Below, piece after piece: positions 59,576 to 64,000 of a DNA stretch of 64,000 nt. The stretch is taken from assembly GCF_009017415.1 (NCBI RefSeq), contig NC_092404.1, positions 744,001 through 808,000 of the forward strand, given 5' to 3'. The notes beneath the pieces were generated by a model. The model had not been told where the DNA came from, made no database searches, and saw only the letters and a list, made by a program, of their open reading frames with translations. This DNA is from Aspergillus flavus. Lineage: Eukaryota > Ascomycota > Eurotiomycetes > Eurotiales > Aspergillaceae. Position 1 is the first letter of the stretch; each line of letters starts with the position of its first letter. The translations under genes and the position numbers were made by a program.

Positions 59576-60544
59576 TCAGGCCCAAATAAGCTTCGCAATC
59601 TCATCATCCTGAGTTCCAATTTCGTGACCTTCCATCTCCTCATTCCCCTCCCTATACCTCCATCTCTTTCCCATCACCTCCTTAAACACTCCAGTGTCGA
59701 TATCCCCACGCATGACAGTCTCAGAGAAAGGCCGTATCGGCTGAATCCCACCGAGAGGCCTCAGCGTCACGTCCAGATCAGGTGCAATGAACAAAACCGC
59801 ACTCAATCGACGAACGCCCGGTGTACGTCTAACCCGGTGTCTAGCTGCAGCGATACGGCCACCACTCAAAATAACCGCACACCAGCCAGTCAGGACGACA
59901 GTGGCATCACCCGGAACAGGGACCCACGAGCCAGGCGCACTGGCATCTTCGAGCTCCAGGCCAGGGGTACCGTCTTGGAAGATGATAGTGAAGGTGCCGT
60001 AGTCAGTGTGGGCGCCGCATCCATTCAAGGATCCAGAGGCAGCGGTCACGGGGTTATAATCGCAGAGACGGAAGTTCATGTTGTAGGTACTGTGCGCGGG
60101 TGTAAAATCTGCGCCAGCAAGGATACTGAGAGTCGAGAGTATTGATGGGACATATTCGGTGGTGAGGGTGTTGAAGAAATCAAGGACGTCCTTGAGACCG
60201 TGTCCAGCTAGAGACTGCTGCAGAGAGGCTGGGATCAGAGCGACACGCTTTGGAGAGAGGTCGATTGTGAATTTCTGGTCTGAGGAGGTTTTGATAGTTG
60301 CTGCTGTCTTTAGGATGCCGCGACGGGGGTAGATCGCATTGAGATTGGTGGCATCATCTGGATGAGAGTATAGGTGATCGAAGAGGGTACGGATGGCGGA
60401 GAATGGTGCGCTGACGTCTAGCCGGACGCTGGCCGCGGTGGCGTTTGGTCCCAGGAGAGAAATAGTGGGAGCTTCTGTTGAACTTGGCTGAGAACCATTG
60501 GGGGTAGCCAGCGGATGGCTGACGGTAATCTGAGCGGTAGCCAT
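59576..60544 (-). CDS. 2-oxoglutarate/Fe(II)-dependent oxygenase (IPNS-like)
   Basis: 322-aa intronless frame from ATG 60544. It belongs to the non-haem iron dioxygenase fold of isopenicillin N synthase and flavonol synthase relatives. The metal triad is visible: His179 and Asp181 in CGAHTDYGTFTIIFQD, and His246 in AAARHRVRRTPG. Arg256 and Ser258 in RRLSAVLFIAPD fit the 2-oxoglutarate-binding RxS pattern. The product would hydroxylate, desaturate or cyclise a small molecule. It lies 1.6 kb from a UstYa gene and 3.2 kb from the repeat precursor; oxygenases occur in some fungal RiPP clusters, so membership is possible but not shown. Confidence 0.88.
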   Translation of the reverse strand: MATAQITVSHPLATPNGSQPSSTEAPTISLLGPNATAASVRLDVSAPFSAIRTLFDHLYSHPDDATNLNAIYPRRGILKTAATIKTSSDQKFTIDLSPKRVALIPASLQQSLAGHGLKDVLDFFNTLTTEYVPSILSTLSILAGADFTPAHSTYNMNFRLCDYNPVTAASGSLNGCGAHTDYGTFTIIFQDGTPGLELEDASAPGSWVPVPGDATVVLTGWCAVILSGGRIAAARHRVRRTPGVRRLSAVLFIAPDLDVTLRPLGGIQPIRPFSETVMRGDIDTGVFKEVMGKRWRYREGNEEMEGHEIGTQDDEIAKLIWA

Positions 60545-62119
60545 GGGTAGCTGAATAGGAGAGGATAGTAGGCAGGGTAGTCAGGGTATGCAGGCCGAGA
60601 AGGAATGGGAAAACAGTTGTAAACAAGAGGTTATACCATTGGTATATATATAGCCACTGCCCCGCATTTGAAATCAATTGTGAATGAAATGTCCCGCTAT
60701 TTATTCAATCACGGTAGACTATACCAGTCACTACGCAACAGTGGGTCGACATCCCGTCTTATCATCTTCAATGTTTATCAGAACGACAATTTCCAAGCAC
60801 TCTATATATTCCTCTACAATGTATTACTTGCAATAATATAGATTATAGAAATATCACTGTATATCATATCTATAACACATAGTGCTGAATATTGTATAAT
60901 TCTCGCGGCCTCTGCTCATAGGAATAATCTAAGGGTTATCAAACAATGAATATATACTATTAATTGAGCAGAGAGTAAATTTGTCAGTGCCACACATCGA
61001 ATGGCAATTCGGCCGGGTGACTGTACTGTATACCTGACTCGGCCACCGAATGATCTATATACCTATCTGCTGACTTTCAAATAGTGGTCACATTTTAAAC
61101 AGAATGCATAGTAATTTAGTAAACCGGCCTTATACATAGGATCCTGGTGCCCTTCGGTGTAGCATCTTTGACTAAAGTTTCACGGTCTATTAAAGTAGTA
61201 CGAGGTCAAAAATCAGTTTCCTGTCTTGATACTAGTAGTGTCTACTGCTTGTCTGGGGTTTCCTCTGGGCACGTATCTTCCCTTGTTGACCAGTCTTTTG
61301 CCCTGGACAGTTGACATTTTTGGTAATCTCTATCTTGAGTTTCGTTTTATAAACCTTTGCCGCCGAGCAAGCCAACTTCTCACCCGAGCTCTTGTGATCT
61401 GTCTGGAAATGGTCTTCTGTTCCTATTGTGTTGTACTGCATGCATACAGAAGCCTGCACAATGACCAAGTAATATTTTAGCTCCCACTAGACAAATCAGG
61501 CTTGCAGTCTCTAAATAGAAACACAGGAGTGAGAGTCTTTGGTGAGGATAAGTGTGTCCCCGAGCAATTCCGCAGATCCGGTTCAAGTCGTGGTGTTATG
61601 AGCTCATTAGTGCAGCCTTTTCTCTTTGCTACTTTGGGTATTGCATACAGACTAGAAGACAAGAGATCTGTTGTTCGATCTTGCTAATTAACGCCCATGA
61701 CCATTTGCTTCGCATGCATATCACGTATTCACTCACTTCATAGCCATTATATAGACCAGACCACTGACAAGTCACTAAATGGCAAGTTTGCCGCTGAGAA
61801 TGCTGAGCAATTTACATCCCAGAGGGACTCCAAAACCTAGCCGATGGAGAGACCTAAACAAATGAGTATCATTGGGCGAGGCTCTGTGGCTATTTTATCC
61901 ATGAAAATAATCGACAAATATGCATATGAGCCACCTGGCTGCATAAGGAGATAATTTGGATTTCTACAATTATGACTTCCCCGGAAAGCACCGAAAGGTG
62001 CGAATAGCATTAAATAAAAACAGATCTCGGCAGCCACCAACTGAAAACACTGCGAGGCTCTCGAGGACTCATACTAACGTAGATTCCTGTTTTTCGGTTC
62101 AAGCTTGTCTTAACTTCTC
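60545..62119. other. Intergenic, AT-rich
   Basis: About 1.6 kb between two co-directional genes. AT-rich around 60790-60960. No gene supported. Confidence 0.5.
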
Positions 62120-62896
62120 TCAATGGTCATGCTTATGCTTCTTCGCAGTCACAATCACATCCGAATGAAGCGCCACACCGGCCTCCGTGACGATAGTGTC
62201 CAACGGATCCCTTTTCAAGAACATCATTTCACAATGCTCCAAATGAGCCATATTATCATATCGATGTTCAATAATTGTCCCATGTTCTTTCGCCAGAAAC
62301 ATCTTCTTCCAATAATAAGCACAGTGAACAAGATGCCACTGGTGCGTGGTGAAAAAGTGACCCCCTGTCTCAGGCAACATGGATACCTCCTCAAGAGAGA
62401 GCACTCGTGTCTTATTCTTATCCCCATAGTATTGCCAGCTACCATCGGGGTTCGGACCCGCACGTTCAAACCGATCGATGAGCTCATCATTTCGGCACGC
62501 TGGAGGTAGCCAGGCTGCAGCGAATGAATCGTACCGACATCCGTTGGCAATAGCCTCTGAGACGGTCTCGCCGCAGTTGCATGATATTGGTTTCAGAGAT
62601 CGGAGGAACCAGTAGGTTTGGTATCCTATGTTCATGAGACCGATGCCGGCGAGGAGTAGGAGGAATGTTTGTTTGATAGGAGTACGGGCGAAACCCTCAC
62701 AACGACGTCGTCTTCTTGAGCAATCGGGGGTGAGGTAGGTGTCGTTGACGCCATTCTCTGTTGATATATCTGCTTCGGAGTCTTGGGCCAGAGGGAAACC
62801 AATATCGATACTCGGTCTGTCGCTGAGTGGCTTGTATTCCACCATCGGATGGCTTTCGCTTTGTGTTTTCAATACTTTGCTATCCCTTCCCAACAT
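62120..62896 (-). CDS. UstYa-family (DUF3328) oxidative cyclase-like protein
   Basis: 258-aa intronless frame from ATG 62896. A cytosolic N-terminus of about 75 residues with an RRRRRC basic patch precedes one TM helix (residues 76-98, QTFLLLLAGIGLMNIGYQTYW). The lumenal part carries the two family signature motifs HxxHC: HLVHC at residues 188-192 and HLEHC at 218-222, believed to form the metal site. UstYa proteins catalyse oxidative macrocyclisation or side-chain oxidation of tyrosine-containing peptides in fungal RiPP pathways (ustiloxin, asperipin-2a, phomopsin). The Tyr-rich repeat precursor lies immediately upstream in the same orientation, so it is the obvious partner (inference). No lesion seen. 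Confidence 0.92.
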   Translation of the reverse strand: MLGRDSKVLKTQSESHPMVEYKPLSDRPSIDIGFPLAQDSEADISTENGVNDTYLTPDCSRRRRRCEGFARTPIKQTFLLLLAGIGLMNIGYQTYWFLRSLKPISCNCGETVSEAIANGCRYDSFAAAWLPPACRNDELIDRFERAGPNPDGSWQYYGDKNKTRVLSLEEVSMLPETGGHFFTTHQWHLVHCAYYWKKMFLAKEHGTIIEHRYDNMAHLEHCEMMFLKRDPLDTIVTEAGVALHSDVIVTAKKHKHDH

Positions 62897-63730
62897 CGTT
62901 GAATTTTAATAGAGGGATGTGTGGCTCACACTATACAGTAGTTAAAGACTGTGGTATTGGTATGCTGCTATGGTGGTAGTAAAGGGCGGAGTGGCTAAAG
63001 GATCCTCTCTTCCACTCACCGGTCATTTGACTTCTGAAATGTACTAGTTACGCCTAGCATTTCATGCCTATACTTGATGACAGTAATGTCAGGGGTCCCT
63101 GACCGACTCTCTCTGCAAGTGGTCAATTGGTGCTCCTTGCATGACCTTGAACTCAGCTGAAGTGGTGCAAACCTGTTTTACAAAAGGACCTACTTGTCAC
63201 AGTCATAGCTACCAACAGTTGCGTCAGACAGATGGTTGGAAATCTCAACTGGAACTATACCAAGGGAGTTAATGGTGCGTTTCGTGCAATATGGAACTAT
63301 ACCTTTGCTCGTTGGTATGATCGTATATAGCAAGGTGTATGTCGATCAACATCTTGTGTGTAATATCGAGAAAACAGCCTACGAGAGTATGGCTTGCCAC
63401 AGTTTCTGTACAAAACGAATGCGAAGCACTATCTATACGTGACTAAAGAGAACAGGATAATCCCGCAATGTTGCATTTGCAGTGGCATTTTTCATGCGTA
63501 GCTAACTAAAGGCAAAGAGGCTCTTGGACAACCTTCGACATGACGGGGCAATCGACCAGCCAGATCAGAACACTTGAACTTGCATATTAAGAGCATTTCT
63601 GAAACCAAAAGAAAAAAAAGTCGAGTAACAAAGAAAAGGATCGTATAAAGTTTGTTGCAAGATCATCGTCACATTCTAAAGTCATTCATGCTTTCGTAAA
63701 TTGGCACTCTGAGCTTCGTCATTGGCCCAT
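62897..63730. promoter_or_regulatory. Intergenic between RiPP precursor and UstYa gene
   Basis: 834 nt separating the 3' end of the precursor from the start of the UstYa gene. It should contain the UstYa promoter; no further gene is supported. Confidence 0.45.
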
Positions 63731-64000
63731 TCAAGGATAGAAGGGAATAGCCTCGGCGTCTTCGCTCCGCTTTGGGTAGTAAGGAATAGCCTCGGCGTCT
63801 TCGCTCCGCTTTGGGTAGTAAGGAATAGCTTCAGCATTCTCACTACGCTTCGGGTAGTAGGGAATGGCCTCTGCCTCCTCGCTGCGCTTGGGGTAGTAAG
63901 GAACAGCTTCAGCATTCTCACTACGCTTCGGGTAGTAGGGAATGGCCTCTGCCTCCTCGCTGCGCTTGGGGTAGTAAGGAATAGCCTCCGCGTCCTCACT
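63731..64000 (-). CDS. Kex2-processed repeat RiPP precursor (dikaritin type), 5' partial
   Basis: The frame ending at TGA 63731-63733 codes for seven 13-residue units, consensus SE(D/E/N)AEA(I/V)PYYPKR. Units 1-6 end in the Lys-Arg site of the Golgi protease Kex2; unit 7 ends IPFYP at the stop. Six units carry IPYYP or VPYYP and one IPFYP, so the conserved part just before KR is the predicted core, as in UstA, PhomA and AprA precursors. The acidic spacer with alternating Ala (xA-EA) could be trimmed by dipeptidyl aminopeptidases. The N-terminal signal peptide lies beyond the window. The frame is easy to miss because another frame is also open. Two adjacent Tyr suit UstYa-type oxidative crosslinking. 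Product unknown. Confidence 0.88.
   Translation of the reverse strand, partial: SEDAEAIPYYPKRSEEAEAIPYYPKRSENAEAVPYYPKRSEEAEAIPYYPKRSENAEAIPYYPKRSEDAEAIPYYPKRSEDAEAIPFYP
63734..64000. repeat. 39-nt coding tandem repeat
   Basis: Six full 39-nt units and one shortened unit. Units 2 and 4 (from the right edge) are identical at the nucleotide level, and units 3 and 5 differ at only a few bases, showing a 78-nt two-unit duplication; units 6 and 7 begin identically. The array continues or begins beyond the window. Confidence 0.9.

Noticed and set aside
63682..63999. 105-aa frame rich in RRQRPFPTTRSVVR-type repeats
   Set aside because: It is an out-of-frame shadow of the precursor. The other frame has regular KR sites, conserved Tyr/Pro and a stop right after the last core.
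63731..64000. Alpha-factor-like mating pheromone precursor
   Set aside because: The KR plus EA spacers look similar, but the repeat core lacks the Trp/Cys-type pheromone sequence of Eurotiales and a UstYa gene sits next to it.

Overview
This window is nuclear DNA of a filamentous ascomycete. Genes carry short GT-AG introns (about 50-100 nt, often with a CTAAC/CTGAC-like branch point), and the families are typical of Aspergillus/Penicillium-type fungi (Zn2Cys6 regulator, siderophore transporter with esterase, UstYa protein). A member of the Eurotiales is the most likely source, but that is inference. Intron-aware reading joins many short open frames into full genes and exposes several pseudogenes.

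Layout. 1-13.1 kb is a xenobiotic/aromatic catabolic cluster: dienelactone hydrolase (5' end outside the window), 3-hydroxyacyl-CoA dehydrogenase-like protein, CaiB/BaiF CoA-transferase with an in-frame stop, FAD monooxygenase with a probable start-exon frameshift, an amidase remnant, a metallo-beta-lactamase-fold (MBL) lactamase remnant, an arylamine N-acetyltransferase and a Zn2Cys6 regulator. The set resembles the Fusarium FDB1/FDB2 benzoxazolinone-detoxification loci (MBL1, AMD1, DLH1, NAT), apparently in decay. 14.7-17.4 kb holds two tandem paralogues of unknown function. 18.8-23.4 kb holds a Cys-rich GPI-like protein, a glycosyltransferase-like protein and an aldo/keto reductase. 23.8-27.8 kb is a divergent siderophore transporter/esterase pair. 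28-44 kb holds a broken secreted protein, an M60-like metallopeptidase, a small four-TM protein, a pyruvate decarboxylase, a low-complexity hypothetical, a truncated phosphate permease spliced in frame to a GNAT fragment, and an SNG1/DUF3533 membrane protein.

44.8-58.1 kb is gene-poor and decayed. It contains a broken GPI protein, an ancient tandem segmental duplication (copy A about 45.9-49.1 kb, copy B about 49.3-58.1 kb, collinear blocks) and, inside copy B, a pogo/Fot-like DDE1 transposase whose third catalytic Asp is replaced by Cys.

59.5-64 kb holds a 2-oxoglutarate-Fe(II) oxygenase, a UstYa-family (DUF3328) protein and, running off the window end, the 3' part of a Kex2-processed repeat precursor with seven copies of SE(D/E/N)AEA(I/V)P(Y/F)YP, six followed by KR. 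The last two look like the edge of an undescribed dikaritin-type RiPP cluster with predicted core (I/V)P(Y/F)YP, the most exciting item here.
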